A DNA stretch of 64,000 nt. Source: Bigelowiella natans CCMP2755 (lineage: Eukaryota; Cercozoa; Chlorarachniophyceae). This document shows, one piece after another, positions 49,233-61,319 of the stretch. Position 1 is the first letter of the stretch, and the number at the start of each line of letters is the position of its first letter. The stretch is taken from assembly GCA_000320545.1 (NCBI GenBank), contig ADNK01002143.1, positions 1 to 64,000 of the forward strand, read 5' to 3'. The notes beneath the pieces are model-generated. The model saw nothing but the letters and a program-made list of their open reading frames with translations. It did not search any database and was not told the origin of the DNA. A program made the translations under genes and the position numbers.

Positions 49233-52200
49233 TTACACGTTTGCTACTTCAGCTTTTCCATTGTCTGCAGTGGACATCATGTTCCTTTCATTTTCACCCT
49301 GGGTTTGATTGGCAAACTTTTTGTTTCCTTCCTCCAACTTAGATTTTGAAGCGCGATCATTGTTTTTCATACAACCCCATTTCCTTAGATACACAGCACA
49401 TCCACCTTTTTCTAGAATCCAAGAAAAATCAGAAGCATCTCCTTGAGGTCCGAATAGGAGCAAGACAGACATGAAGAACAACAAACTGAAACTCAGGCCG
49501 AACGCTACGGTGGAAGCCATGAGGGCTCCCATTGTTGGGAAGAATAAATGTTGTGTTGCAAGTAGCGGAAGCGAGGCACCAAACGTCGTTACACCCCCAG
49601 CAATTACAGTCGCTGCCATACCCACAGCTGCATGAGAAAACCTGAAAACATGCAACAGTTTAGAAACATGCATACTGTGTAACTTAAAGCCTTACCTGTC
49701 AACTTTAGTTTGGATACCAAAACTGTGGAACGCGTCAACAAAAGTATGACCAAGGTGAATTACATAGTCGACCGAGAACACAATCACATAAGTCGACCGA
49801 GAACCCAATCACTATAACACCAGCCACAGCCTCGCTTACACCAAGAGCGCCTCCGCCCCAGACTATGGTTGCAAGAACACATCCGACAATAAATAGAATC
49901 GAAAAGATTGCGTAGACAGAGACCAAAACATTTTGAGTGGAAATTAGAAGAACACTAAATGCGACAGGAAAACAGATAACTAGCCCAGAATAAAATCCCG
50001 CAACTATCCCGAGTTCTGCTTCTACGTTGACCCATTCGTCAGATGCTGCAAACGTGTCGTCCATTCGGACCGCACCAATTAAGCGAGCATTGTTGTTGAT
50101 TTCATCAGCAAAGTCATCTGCAACCGTGCGGGCTTTTTCCTTGTCAACTGTAGTCTCATCCTCGTCAATTGACGTAGAGAATTCAACTTGCACAAACTTC
50201 AGCTCGTCGTTGATGAATCCTATAAGCTGTTGTTTCTCAACAACAGATAGATCATCGTCTAATGTTGTGTTCCTGTAGAGTTTCAATTCCGACATGAATA
50301 AAGATCTTGAGCAGTTGTATGTGGAAAGCCCTGGATTTCGTTCAGAAAACCAAGTTTGGAATGTCGGAAGGAAACATTTTAAAGCATTTGCACTAGGGGG
50401 CATTAAGAGTCCAAAGTTGCAAGCGGATTTATCGCAAGTTCGTGTTCGACCAGCTTCACAAACAAATAGAAATGCTCTTTGAGATGCTTCCTAATTATTT
50501 TATGATCATGTTATCAAAAGGGGAAATTCTTGAAAATAACACATAGACGCGTCAACATATACTTTGAAATTATCATTATTTAATTGTTCAAGATGTGTTT
50601 TGCAAAGGAAAAGTTTGTGCGGCATATAAAATATAAAATAGAAAAGGTTCGAAGAGGCAGATAGACAGAGGGAAAACTAGAATTCGCGGGAATGGGCATA
50701 GTTTCACTGAAAAGAAATAATCCATTCGAGAACTCTAAGTTGCCTCTATCTTTGCTTGGTTCATACACATTAAAACTTCCTCGGTCAAAATCATCGATTC
50801 CAAAAGGATATCGCAGCTCCACGAAACTAGAAAATAAAATAGATATAAGGGATCAGTATGATGTACTGAATCATCACATCAAGAACCTGCTCAATTTTTC
50901 TGGAATGTAATTGTCTATAATTTCATCAGGTACTTCAACAAGCATGTTATCGCTCGGTAAAAACTGTGTTGACTCATCAGGAAGAGAGAGCTATAAGCCG
51001 TAAGCAAAGGAGGTTATCCCATATATTAGGAAAAAAACAAACATTATGATGGCAACCCAGTGATAGCCTTTATACTGCTGTCTCATTGCTGGAACGTATG
51101 CTTTGGAAACAAGCTTATCAAGGATTTCTTGAGATTCTTCCTTGTTTTCTTCTATTACCTTTTCATCTTCATTAGCATTTTTTCCTTCGTGGGTTGTATT
51201 ACCATAAAGTTGCCCCATTGCAGCTGTTGACAATACCCCTAGATTACTGGTGCTCCCCTTCCTGTTAATACCATCTACGATAGAATCCTTTTTCACCCCA
51301 AGGGTAGACTCTTTCTGTTCCTTCATTTCAATATGTCTTTTATCCCCCATAATATCTCCTAGAACAGATGGTTTATCTTCGTCCCTCTCATCAAGAATCA
51401 TTCTATACATTCCGTAACAGCAAAACTTCTTTTTCTCGAACCACACGTGGTTTGTAACCAAGATTGCTGGTACAAGTGAAATGACCAAAATGAAATTAAG
51501 CAGAATCGCCGTAGCTGCAAGAATACCGAAACTTCCGATGGGCATAACAGGGGAAACAGATGTTGCAAGAAAAGATACAATAGTCGTAAAAGATGTAGTA
51601 AAGATTGATCCTACTGAACTTGTAAACGATATCTCCATCCGTTTTTCAAGTATGTCGTCTTCGTCCTCCTCATTCTCAATCATTTCCTGGATTTCAGGAG
51701 CATCGAGAGAGAAACGCCAACCATCATACATGACAAAGACATCATCCGCACCGATTCCTAAGACGAGGAATATGACGAGGATATGTATAAACTGGAAATA
51801 TGGTACTTGGAAGACGCTTCTGTATACGACAATGGCTAGGGGTAAGGAGAAAATGACTTGGAGCATACAAAATGTAGACAGGAAGAAGTTTTTCATCTGA
51901 AATGCCATCCATCCGTACACAAAGGCAAGTGAGAAAATGCAAAGTAGAAGATCTCCACTTGCGATCTCAGTTGTCTCGATATCTGTAAGGGGTCCAGAGA
52001 ACCATTTGCAACGAATACCATTGTGTTCTTGTCGTTCACGATATGGACTAAAAAACCATTGTTGCTCCATATTAAAGAAATCAAAAAAGTCATCCTTTAC
52101 GTATTCGTAGAAGTCTAGGAAATCAATCTGCTGCTCAGATTGTCGATCTGTGGGGGAATTATACCCCTCAAGCGGTGTTCCAAGATCAATCTGCGAACGG

Positions 52201-53059
52201 GTCCTCTCAGTAAAAACTGGAGAGCGCGTCTCAGTATCTTTCTGAAATTAAGGAAGATAGATCAGCTATGATAATTAGAACATAAATATGTTCGTACGTC
52301 CATGAAGAAGAATGAATAAGCTCTGGTTTCATTGCTTATTATCGATCCATCGTAGAGCTCCTGAGCTCTGTTTCTTACGACACTATCGCTTAGTAGTGGA
52401 CACGAGGCGTTGGCAACGGTTCCATAGAATGCGTATGTAATTGTAACTGCAACGGACAAGTTATAAGCGAACCATACAAAATAGGATGATGCTGTTGATC
52501 TCACATTGAGGCTCCGCGCAATTTCCAGATGTGCTATTCAATTTGCAATATCGTGTATAGTCCTGGGTATTAAGAAAGATTTGTTCCACTTCACACATGC
52601 TTTTAACATTTTGTGAGGTGAAGATATCTCCGCCTCTGTGTAAAATATAACAGAATTAGCATTGGTTCTGTATTAGAATAAAAATTTACTCACCCTCCTT
52701 CAAAGGTAATCCAGAAGCGCGATCGATCATCAGCCTGTGCTCTTGGGCTCACCTGGCCTGTAGCAGCTAAATTTTCTGCGTCATCTACCGCTTCATTTTC
52801 GATAGAAGCTCTCCCAAATGGGACAACCTAGAAATATTTGGATTAAAGATCGTAGATGCTGTTGACCATAAAGTACCCAATCATATATCGTTGGTTCGGA
52901 AAACTCAAAAGACCCGCCTGCGAAGCCAGAAACTGTGACACTGAGGAAAATCTACACTGTAATGCTGTTGTCGAATTGTCGAACGACGATGAATATGGTT
53001 ACATGAGGCAGAAGAACAAAATACCAAACATAACCGATGCCGGGAATTGAGTCTGACAT
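49233..53059 (-). CDS. Dispatched/Patched-like RND protein with sterol-sensing domain, frame broken
   Basis: The likely start is ATG 53059 (MSDSIPGIGYVWYFVLLPH); an extra upstream exon is possible. Ectodomain exons include FWITFEGG, GDIFTSQNVKSMCEVEQIFL and CPLLSDSVVRNRAQELYDG. The exon ending at 50991 holds a sterol-sensing-type membrane block: LLCIFSLAFVYGWMAF, PYFQFIHILVIFLVLGIGAD continuing with DVFVMYDGW, and IGSFGILAATAILLNFILV. GxGADD is the proton-relay motif typical of Dispatched and RND transporters. A second ectodomain (PFGIDDFDRGSFNVYEPSKD) and second membrane block (49740-50010, then 49440-49650) follow. At 49763-49811 a 24/25-bp block is doubled, which throws the conserved FSVDYVIHLGHTF segment out of frame. 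The gene is therefore either a recent pseudogene, an allele, or carries a sequence error. The family exports or moves lipids. Confidence 0.75.
49763..49811. repeat. 24/25-bp tandem duplication inside the Dispatched-like CDS
   Basis: CATAGTCGACCGAGAACACA plus ATCA (49763-49786) is followed by CATAAGTCGACCGAGAACCC plus AATCA (49787-49811). With only one copy the minus strand reads FSVDYVIHLGHTFVDAF in frame; with both it hits a stop shortly after. Confidence 0.9.
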
Positions 53060-54701
53060 GAAAGGATATCATGATCACATGGGATTTATTAATAAATCTA
53101 TGCATTACAATGAGTTGAGACATGTATCCAACACTTGAATGAACAGGATGGCAGTCTCTTTTGTGAGGAGGCAAAGCGTGCGGGATTCGTCTCTGTGGAT
53201 ATCGAGTTGGAAGATCAGTCTAAACGAAAGACGGATCGACGCAATGACGGGACCTTTGCTCTTTGGTGAGCTAATGGAAACGGGTACTGCTTCTTCTCCT
53301 CTTCATAGCCATCATCAAATTCTTCTTTCATCTCGTCTTTTATCTCTTATACCTCGTCTTTCATGGCAACCTCATCCATGGTACTACTAGTATCACGCAT
53401 GATGGCACTTGGATTGTCCGCTTGTACACTCAAGTTGATTGTTTTCCTCAGAAGACAGTGAAGAGCACTGACAACTCACATGAATGAACTCCGTTCTATT
53501 TCCGCGTCATTCATCGAATGTCTCGAAAAACCATATTTCTACCTAACAAAAAATCGACGAAGATCCAAGCTCGCAAAGTTGAACATGACTTTTTTGATTG
53601 AAAACATCGTTCCTTCGACGCGTGCCTCCGAACATTCTGATTGCGAAGGTTCTGATGATGGCACTCTGTTGGCAGCACCGATTCGACAAAATTGCCATGG
53701 GCATGATCGGTGCGACACACTTTCCTCGAAATTTATCGAACACAGCGGGTTCGAACAGCCGGAACGGAATCCAGTCCGCAGTGGCCTTTGGCCTTGGCAT
53801 CTGTTGATGGTCAACAAGCGAATCAGTGGCAGCATTGTTTTGGATGCAAAAATGTGCCAATGGCAGATGTCTCGGAGAGCCTCCAGAGACAACACCTGGC
53901 ACTTTGAACGTCCTGCACACGCGCTGCACCCAACACTGCCATGACCTCTGTTGCTTCCAAAATCACGAAAATTGCATGCGTCTTTTGACACAGAACTGCT
54001 TCATTCGTTCTTTCATTCACCATCGATTCAAGCCACTTTTCTTTCAAACACCTTGGTGGCTTGTTTCTCAGCTCTGGCCAGAGCGCTGCTTCACTGGTGC
54101 ACCCTTGCTGGCTTGTTGAGCCCGCTGCTCCAGTCCAGCTAGCCAGCAGTGAAACTGTGCCCCTTTTTTTTCTTGAGAAGCGTCCAACTTGTCGGTGGTG
54201 CTTGTGGCCCACCTTGGTTGGAACGTCGAAGTGAACACAAATCAACCAATCAACAAATTGATCAACTGAGCGAAGCTGCAACACGCTGGCACGCCCAGAT
54301 CGGTCTGGCAGTGGACGTCGGTGACCAGTCTGACGAGCGCATCACTGGACCATTGATTTGCATGGGGTGTGCTCATTCCACTAGCCAGATGGTGCACACA
54401 ACGATATACGCAGTCAGCGGTCGTTCTGGCGCAAACAAATCCATTTCATTGTTCTGGTGTCATCACTTGTGCATCATCACATGCTGGCATGCCACAAATT
54501 GTGCACTTTGTCAATGAAAACAGCAGCATGTCCGCGCGCAAATGCATGCATGCACATGCGCATTCATCTGCGATGCGATGCGGAGATGGATGGCTGATGG
54601 ATCAAGTGAATCATGATTCGCATGAGCACATTGAATTCACTTGGATCATCCTTGATCAAATTCAATTTTCTAGCAACCTGTGTCGACATCTAAGGCGGCT
54701 G
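53060..54701. other. Spacer island between tandem minus-strand genes
   Basis: About 53150-53390 could hold a 5' exon of the Dispatched-like gene but none was proved. About 53440-54690 is microsatellite-free, comparatively stop-poor, and rich in TGCAC, GCTAGC and GCATGC words. Its long frames on both strands overlap each other and match no family I know. Confidence 0.5.
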
Positions 54702-57066
54702 TTACCCTTTTTCTACGTCATCATCTACTTTTGGCTGTAGCGATGTCACTGCGGAAATACTGCGTTTGATGTAAATGTGCTCTTTTTCACTTTCTTTTAC
54801 TTCCATAGCCGCTTGCCACCTTAGTGCTGCGTTTGATTGAAGACTTTCACTTGGGTTCGACCTACAAAAGTCTATCATGGCCTGTTTTTGAGCTGCCGAA
54901 ATTGCTCTTCTTCCATTAACATGGCCAACACATCGTTCTTGTTTATCGTCCAATAACCAGCACCCCCACTCATACACACGCTGAAAGCCTCTACTTCTTA
55001 TATCTGCAATTTGAGCCTGGCCAAACTTGTCTTCGATGAACCCACCACGAGATACTAGCTTCCTTGCTGGATCGAACACAAAACTACGATACCATTCGGT
55101 CTTGCAGATATGTGTTGAGTCGAGCCATTGAACCAAAGGTGTCAGTGGCACATCGGCAACAACCAATTGCTGAATCTGCGAAGGAATTTGAACCTTATGC
55201 TTGCCTTTATTCAACAAGTCTCCCAGTTTCTTCAAATATCCGAGAGTGCTAGTATTTTGCAAAAGAATATAATTGACACTTTTCTCAAAAGCAAGTGCTT
55301 TGATAGCACCTAATAAATTAAACTCTCGCATAAATACACGATCGTGCTGAAGTACCAAGACGAAAGGAGTGGACACCTGTCTTAAACCTTCTCTCACAGC
55401 AAAACCAAATCCATGCCGCGAACTCAGCTGGATGATTTTCGAATTCTCCCAAACTCCCATATTAGCTTTAGAGAGCTGCTCCAAACGATTCTTATAACCC
55501 TCATACGCTTTGGACATATCGTCAGTGACTCTACCTCTTCTGTAATTGTTTGTTTCGGTAACTTTGGCACCATCGCATACAACTATCATTGGGGCTTTGA
55601 TGAGAGGCGGCGCATACTGTATGAGAGAAGTCAATGTGACCTCTATCAGAGAGGTAGACGGGCATGAAGGAACTGGGGAAGTAGTGACTAGAACTGTAAT
55701 TAAATCCTTTATGTCATCTAACGACTTTGGTGTCCTCATCTCCTGGATAGGGATTTCCTGAGAGGACACGTTCGTACCACTCGATTTCATCTCTGACTGA
55801 TCCTTGTTTGCTGCACCTTTCTGCTGCACCTTTTTACCATCAAGACCCATATTAAATATCTGTAGTCTCATTTCTTCATCGAATTGGATCTTCGGGTTTG
55901 ACGATGCGTATACTTCCAAGATCTTTTGGATATTGCGTCCAATTTCATTGCTAGTATCAAGCAAGGCACTTACAGAGTTCTTTTCCTTCTCCGTGAGACT
56001 TATATCATCCCAGCAGCGACCAATAAGCTTTAGCTGTAGGGTGGTGGACTCAAAGTACTTGATGTCAAACTTTGAATGTATCGTCGATTCAAGGTGGCCT
56101 GGAGGCATGCGGAACGTACAAGGTTTTCGTGAAAGGAGAAAATTACTTTTTAGTTTTATCAATCTAGGCAGAACTCGATCAAGAGGACGAATTTCTGGTT
56201 TACCCCGTCTTCTCTCCCAGAAAAGCTTCCCAGGGTCATCATTCAAAATTTTCACCAAGTATTTGAATGCTTCTTGGGATATCTTGTAAGCGAACATTCC
56301 CCACACCACGTCGACCAGCTTCCCGTTCTTGACAGGTTGTGGAGCTATCATTGTATACTTTCCTTTACGATATTCATCAGGCAAAGCCTTGCTCCTCAAT
56401 TCAGTAATCCTCTTCTGCTCCTCAAGGCTCTTGCAATCCGCCTTGATATCCTCACAACATACAGTTGATGAGAGATTCGAAAGACCATGAAGGTGAGCTA
56501 GCGTGTCGTGATAAATCATGTAACCAAAGTATACTAAGTCCTCTTTCTGGTATTCCTCTAGAATGTCTCGAATTATTTGAGGAGCATCGTTGCAGAACCT
56601 GATATTGTCTTCAACAATGAGATCATAGCCTTCATCAATTGCAACAGCCATAGCCCTCAGATGGGCAATAGCTGCCCCAAGAACCCTTCCATCACTATCT
56701 CTCAGCTTCTTCGCGCGCTTTTTAAATTCTGAGGCGTCGATGCCAGCCCGGTCACATGCATCCCCGCCATCTTTATTCCAACCCTTTCCCCTTCGAATCA
56801 GCGACGCTCCGTTGACGCCTCCTACGAATCCAAGCTCAATTTCCTGAAGATGAAACAACCCTAGTCTTCATGTTGGCAGATTCGATTCAATGTGGTTTGC
56901 ACTAGGCTGGCGTAAGTAGATTGTAACGTGAAAATGAGCTGCTCTAGATGGCTACCTCCTTGAAATTGGATTGAATCAACTGTTCCAGAACCTCCTTTCT
57001 TTCGCCACCCATTGTGACAACGAGGATGCGCAGCTTCCGCTTCCTAGTTTCTTTCTCCTCATGCAT
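54702..57066 (-). CDS. Two-domain glycosyltransferase (GT25-like plus GT2-like)
   Basis: Two exons, 57066-56956 and 56843-54702, give 750 aa plus stop. The first domain begins RKLRILVVTMGGERKEVLEQ and has AAIAHLRAMAVAIDEGYDLI followed by VEDNIRF. That is the layout of LPS/collagen-type GT25 enzymes (G..SH......+......ALI.EDD.RF). The second domain (about residues 440-700) starts ITVLVTTSPVPSCPSTSLIE, has PMIVVCDGAK, a mid-domain VLVLQHDRVF where a metal-binding acid would sit, and SRGGFIEDKFGQAQIADI. This resembles nucleotide-sugar GT-A folds found in protist genomes. No signal peptide or membrane anchor is seen, so a cytosolic or unusual location is possible. The sugar donor and acceptor are unknown. 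The coding region is nearly intron-free, unlike most neighbours. Confidence 0.7.
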
Positions 57067-57785
57067 TTCGTTCTGCTAAAATAGTTATAGGAGGAAGTAT
57101 TGGTCCAAATTTAGTACACGAAATGGTTCTTATTGCAAGCCGAAGGAAATAGAAGAGGAAACCAGGGAGACATTAAGAACCCCCTCGGCGAGGCTGTATA
57201 AAGTCGAACGTACTCGAAGAGAGAGAGAGTGAGTACTCGTCTGTTCTTTTTGTTGTCTATACGGAAGGAAGTTAGGAACTTATGTAGGACGCTTCGATAG
57301 GAAGGTACTAATGATCAGACAGCCATTGCATCGCAGCGGGAGGGAGGGGGTGTGTCCATAGATTATTGCAACACTCCGCAACAACAACAACAACAACAAC
57401 AACAACAAGTCAAGGGCGCGAACAGAATAACTAACTATGAAAATCACTTCGGTGTAACAACATAGCTGGGAAGTCAAGGGCGCGAAAAGAATAACTAACT
57501 AACTAACAACAACCAGCAGCTGCAGCCTATTTTGTACATATCGCATATGGCATATTTCTGACTACAACTCGAATACTTAAACAACACTCCGCAACAACTA
57601 ACTAGCACTAACAAGGATGTTATTCGTAAATACATGTAATAATAACACTACTACCACAGATCATTCCAGCCACACAGACAGCCAGACCACGTAACAACCA
57701 CGTGGAGGGAGGGAACGGAGGACACACACACACCACCACCACCACCACCAGTAGCACCAGCAGTTAAACAGGCAGCCGGTGCACT
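57067..57785. promoter_or_regulatory. Divergent spacer with repeated words
   Basis: About 720 bp between the glycosyltransferase ATG (-) and the TMEM223-like ATG (+). It contains a CAA run (57382-57408) and two copies of GTCAAGGGCGCGAA with AGAATAACTAACTA (57409 and 57473). ACACTCCGCAACAAC also occurs twice (57370 and 57583). These repeats could be regulatory or slippage products. Confidence 0.4.
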
Positions 57786-58660
57786 ATGATGATGATACGA
57801 AAGCTTGCAAGATGTCGTCAGCCCTGCCTGGTATTATCTTCGTTTACCTTTTGTACATATTCGTGGTCTGTACCAACTGGGTTGTTTGTGTAAGAGGGAG
57901 GCAGATAACTAACGCAACAAAACTTTCCTTAGAGAAGATCTCTAATGTCCAAGCTACACGTTGCACGGAGAAGATCTTTCATGTCAAAGCCATGGTATGT
58001 TCCTGACTCGGTTGAAGTGGAAGAGAGTAAAGGCGTGACTCCTATTACACTTTACTCAAATTTGAAGCCATGGCGAACTAGGGTCACGGCAGCTTTCACG
58101 ACTGGAAATTTCTTCTTCTTCGCATGGTTTATGGAAGCAACGAACACACCTGGCCATTTCATAGAAGAAATACCGGTTGCGAAATTTTGAGACTTGCCAC
58201 ATAGCATGATTTTAAAAGTATTGTGTTTTAGTACTGTGGATTCCTCGGCTTTTTCGGTGTCGCTGGAAGCGCGGTCATGCTTGCCGCAAATATGAGAGCA
58301 CGGACGAACAACATAGTGATGGTATAATTTTCATAACTGCATTGTATATTCTTGAAAGTTCTCACATATTTCTATGTTTATTGATTTTTCATTCTCGTTG
58401 GTCAGATAAAATTACACGAGGACCAACAAATTCTAGAATTCTTCTGGCATACTATTCTCGGGGGCACTGTTAGCAAGCTCTGCCCGACGTATGCACTTAA
58501 GATATCTGCATATACCCCTCAGAATAGGGATTCCGAGATGATTTTCTTTCAAGTTCCTTTCCAGAAAGGTAATTTTGCGATAAGCCGAAGGGGAGAATTC
58601 AAAGATGAAGAAAAATTGATGGAAATATTTGGGAAAGGAATGACCCCATATGATGTTTGA
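57786..58660 (+). CDS. TMEM223-like mitochondrial membrane protein
   Basis: The four exons are 57786-57830, 57933-58175, 58232-58321 and 58406-58660, giving 633 nt (210 aa plus stop). The N-terminus MMMIRKLARCRQPCL, followed by RRSLMSKLHVARRRSFMSK, is Arg-rich without acids, like a mitochondrial presequence. A first membrane helix (VTAAFTTGNFFFFAWFMEA) and a second (YCGFLGFFGVAGSAVMLAAN) flank a short loop. The soluble C-terminus carries ILGGTVSKLCPTYALKISA and FAISRRGEFKDEEKLMEIFG. Two helices plus a C-terminal beta region ending in a +.F.+...G.F.D...L...FG motif, and the length near 200 aa, fit TMEM223, an inner-membrane factor for cytochrome c oxidase assembly. Related TMEM70/186 proteins cannot be ruled out. 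Confidence 0.6.
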
Positions 58661-59595
58661 TTTCGGATTGAAAACATTCGAAACAGCGACACAGGAACAT
58701 AACACACGCAGCAAATATGTGCAGGTCCATTGCATGTATTTGTAATCAGCTTCAAAAAGTGTAAAGCTGAAGAGCACATATACTTGTTACGTTTGGCTTT
58801 AGCATGAGAGACTAATAACAATTGAAGACATGCTCTGTTGGAGACGATGTAACGATGTGATTGAACAAGCTTGTCAGATTCTGCCTATCTAGCTGTCGAT
58901 CATTGCATTGTTTTCATGTTGACACATCCTACGCATGCGTACACACATGCGATCTAGCTTATTCACTGAACTTTCACCTGATGTTTCAATGAGACACGCG
59001 CGTGCGCAATGAAATGAAAGGTTTTGCATCTGGTTCCTCAAACACTGACATTGTCCGTGTCTGTGCACACAGCCATGCATGTTTGCATGTGCCGTCGTTA
59101 CATCGTCCCCATCATCGCACATTACGGCACGCATTACGCAGCAGGGCCAGAGACACCACATTTTTCTTCTTCTTCGATCGTCTTTCATCTTTGAAGAAGG
59201 AGGACTTACACGACATTGGCGATGCTACAAGCAGGTCGCATCACCAAGGTGTGCTAGCAAGGCAACTGAGCAACACTACGCAATCCATCTATGCCACCGC
59301 AAAGTTCATCACACAATGCACCGTAGCAAAGTGAAGCATCGCATCGCAATGACATGATGTCACTTGTTGTGGTGCAATCACACAGGCATCGGCTTGCGCT
59401 GCGGCGCCCATGCATTCACATGCGCATGCACGCATGCATGTGTAGTGTTGGGGTGCTGTTTGAAAGGTTTGGTCATGTCAGTACATCTGTCTCTCAGCGC
59501 GTGATGAACGTTGCAGACGATGTAGCTAGCGCTATGCTTGTTCTGGTACACGTGCCCACGCTTCGATACTCACTGACGAGGATGCTTCCTGTCTG
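58661..59595. other. 3'-end spacer island (convergent genes)
   Basis: No exon is supported. It is free of microsatellites, with GCATGC, TGCATG, ACACATGC and GCGCATGC palindromic words, especially at 58930-59080 and 59400-59450. Confidence 0.55.
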
Positions 59596-60658
59596 TCATT
59601 GTGGGCTCATCATGTGCCCCCCGTCGCAGTCTAGCACGAGGCCCGTGACAAAGGTGTTGGTCATCAGAAAAAACACTGCGTGCGCCTGTTCTTCGGCTAG
59701 AGAATTACGCTGCAGGGGCACCCTCGCGGCAGTCTTCGCTTGATGTTGCTTCGCCCAATGATCGAGAGTACCCACAGACCGGGGTTAGCGTCATTCCAGG
59801 ACTCAGGCAATTAATTCGGACTTACATTTTCGCCCGTCAAACCCTTGGTCGCAGGCCATAGTCTTCACTGCCGTCTCGATAGCCGCGTTCGCGATGGCGA
59901 GGGCGTCATTTCCCTTGCCGGGGCGACGTGATGAAACGCCAGAGGTCATCACGATGCTCCCACCTTCCTTGATCTTCGTCCCGATCGCAAGCACAGGTGC
60001 AAGCTGAGCATAAAATTTGAAGTTCATTTGGCGACGGACGTCGTCGCACGTTCGATTGTTCTTTATCAAGTCTCCACACTTGGCGCTTCCCCTGGGAGTA
60101 GCAACAAGGTGATCGATGCTGCCTCCAGGCAAATCCGCAAAGAAACTCCATTTTGAGACGGCCGGATGTACAGATCAAGCAAATGATATAAGGTTATCAA
60201 TCAGTGTCATGGAATGGAAACTATCGATGTTGATTTTACCTTCTTACTGCTTTCTCATCGAAAGCGTCTGAAGAGGTGGCAAACACCTTGACCGAGTTCC
60301 CAGCGGCTTCAATTGCGGCCTTGGCCTTGGCGAGTTTCTCTGGGTTCCGTGCGACAATGTGGATTCGTGCTGCACCCTGCTGCGCGGTGCCAATAGCTAC
60401 GGCCTTACCGATTCCCGAGCTTCCACCAAAAACTACGAGGCTGGTACCCTCGATTTTCGCCGGGCCACATTTGGCAGGTTGTGCGGTGGTGAGAGGCCTT
60501 TTTCCTGCCTTCGCTTCTGCTATCTGCCTAAAGCTGTGGCTATGACTTGTGTACAAAGATGCGCAGAGCACCGCGGGTCCTAATACCCCCAAAGCTCTCC
60601 TCGCTCGCAAGAAACCTCGGATGTTAAAGCGACGGGTGTAGCGCTTGATTCTGAACAT
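59596..60658 (-). CDS. Short-chain dehydrogenase/reductase-like protein, organelle-type N-terminus, frame disturbed
   Basis: The chosen start at 60658 gives an Arg-rich presequence (MFRIKRYTRRFNIRGFLRAR). An ATG at 60799 would add 47 residues. The cofactor motif is LVVFGGSSGIGKAVA, followed by IHIVARNPEKLAKAKAAIEA. After an intron (about 60240 to 60150) the protein resumes with FFADLPGGSIDHLVATP and GSIVMTSGVSSRRPGKGNDA followed by LAIANAAIETAVKTMACD. The usual YxxxK pair is absent at the place where it should lie. The C-terminal motifs RINCLSPGMTLTP and NTFVTGLVLDCDGGHMMSPQ (ending at 59596) are in different frames from each other, so two single-base shifts or an odd splice are needed. The Rossmann fold is clear; catalysis as a normal SDR is doubtful. 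Confidence 0.7.
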
Positions 60659-61002
60659 TGGGGTTACCGGATTCTGAACTGAGAATCTTTCTCCTGGATG
60701 TTGATGATGATTTCGGATTAAGGTGCAAAAACAGTTCAGTCGCACTTGAAAAGTGTCCTGTGTTTGCATCATTGTATGGGTTTGAATAGTTTGAATCAAA
60801 TTCTCCTACTGTACGAGTACCGGTACTCGTAGGTTTGCACAAAACCAATTGATAGGATGCCATTTTACATCTACGTCTTCACAAACAATGAAAAGGAGAA
60901 ATGTCCTAAATTTATCATCATCCGACATGAGGTTGTCGGTTGTCGTAGTACTGTAATAGGTCCGTGGTAGCAGATCCCTTTACGCACACGACAACACGCA
61001 AG
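60659..61002. promoter_or_regulatory. Divergent intergenic spacer
   Basis: About 345 bp between the SDR and KH-protein start codons. A near-palindrome CGAGTACCGGTACTCG lies at about 60815-60830, midway between the genes. No TATA box was recognised. Confidence 0.4.
60815..60830. promoter_or_regulatory. 16-bp perfect palindrome in a divergent promoter region
   Basis: CGAGTACCGGTACTCG is exactly self-complementary and sits between two divergent genes, so it could bind a dimeric regulator. Function is inferred from position only. Confidence 0.4.
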
Positions 61003-61263
61003 ATGAGTGCGGCGCAAGAGATGGGGGCAGCCCCCTCAACCTCCGAAACTACCACAACAACTACCACCACTACTACTACAAACACAGAAACTCCAACACC
61101 TGTGGCAGGACCTACTCCCCAGCCATCAGACACTAATGAGACAAAGATTGACGTGACAACAACCACCACCTCATCGGGTTAGCAGCGATTTATAGAAAGA
61201 AAGAAGCTGCCATTGTTTAGTTTTTCTTGCCAAGAGATTATTCAACATGCCCATGTCATAATC

Positions 61264-61319
<56 letters not shown>

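Noticed and set aside
53480-54740. Cluster of long overlapping frames on both strands
   Set aside because: Frames overlap each other on both strands and show no conserved motif. The DNA resembles the other non-coding 3' islands.
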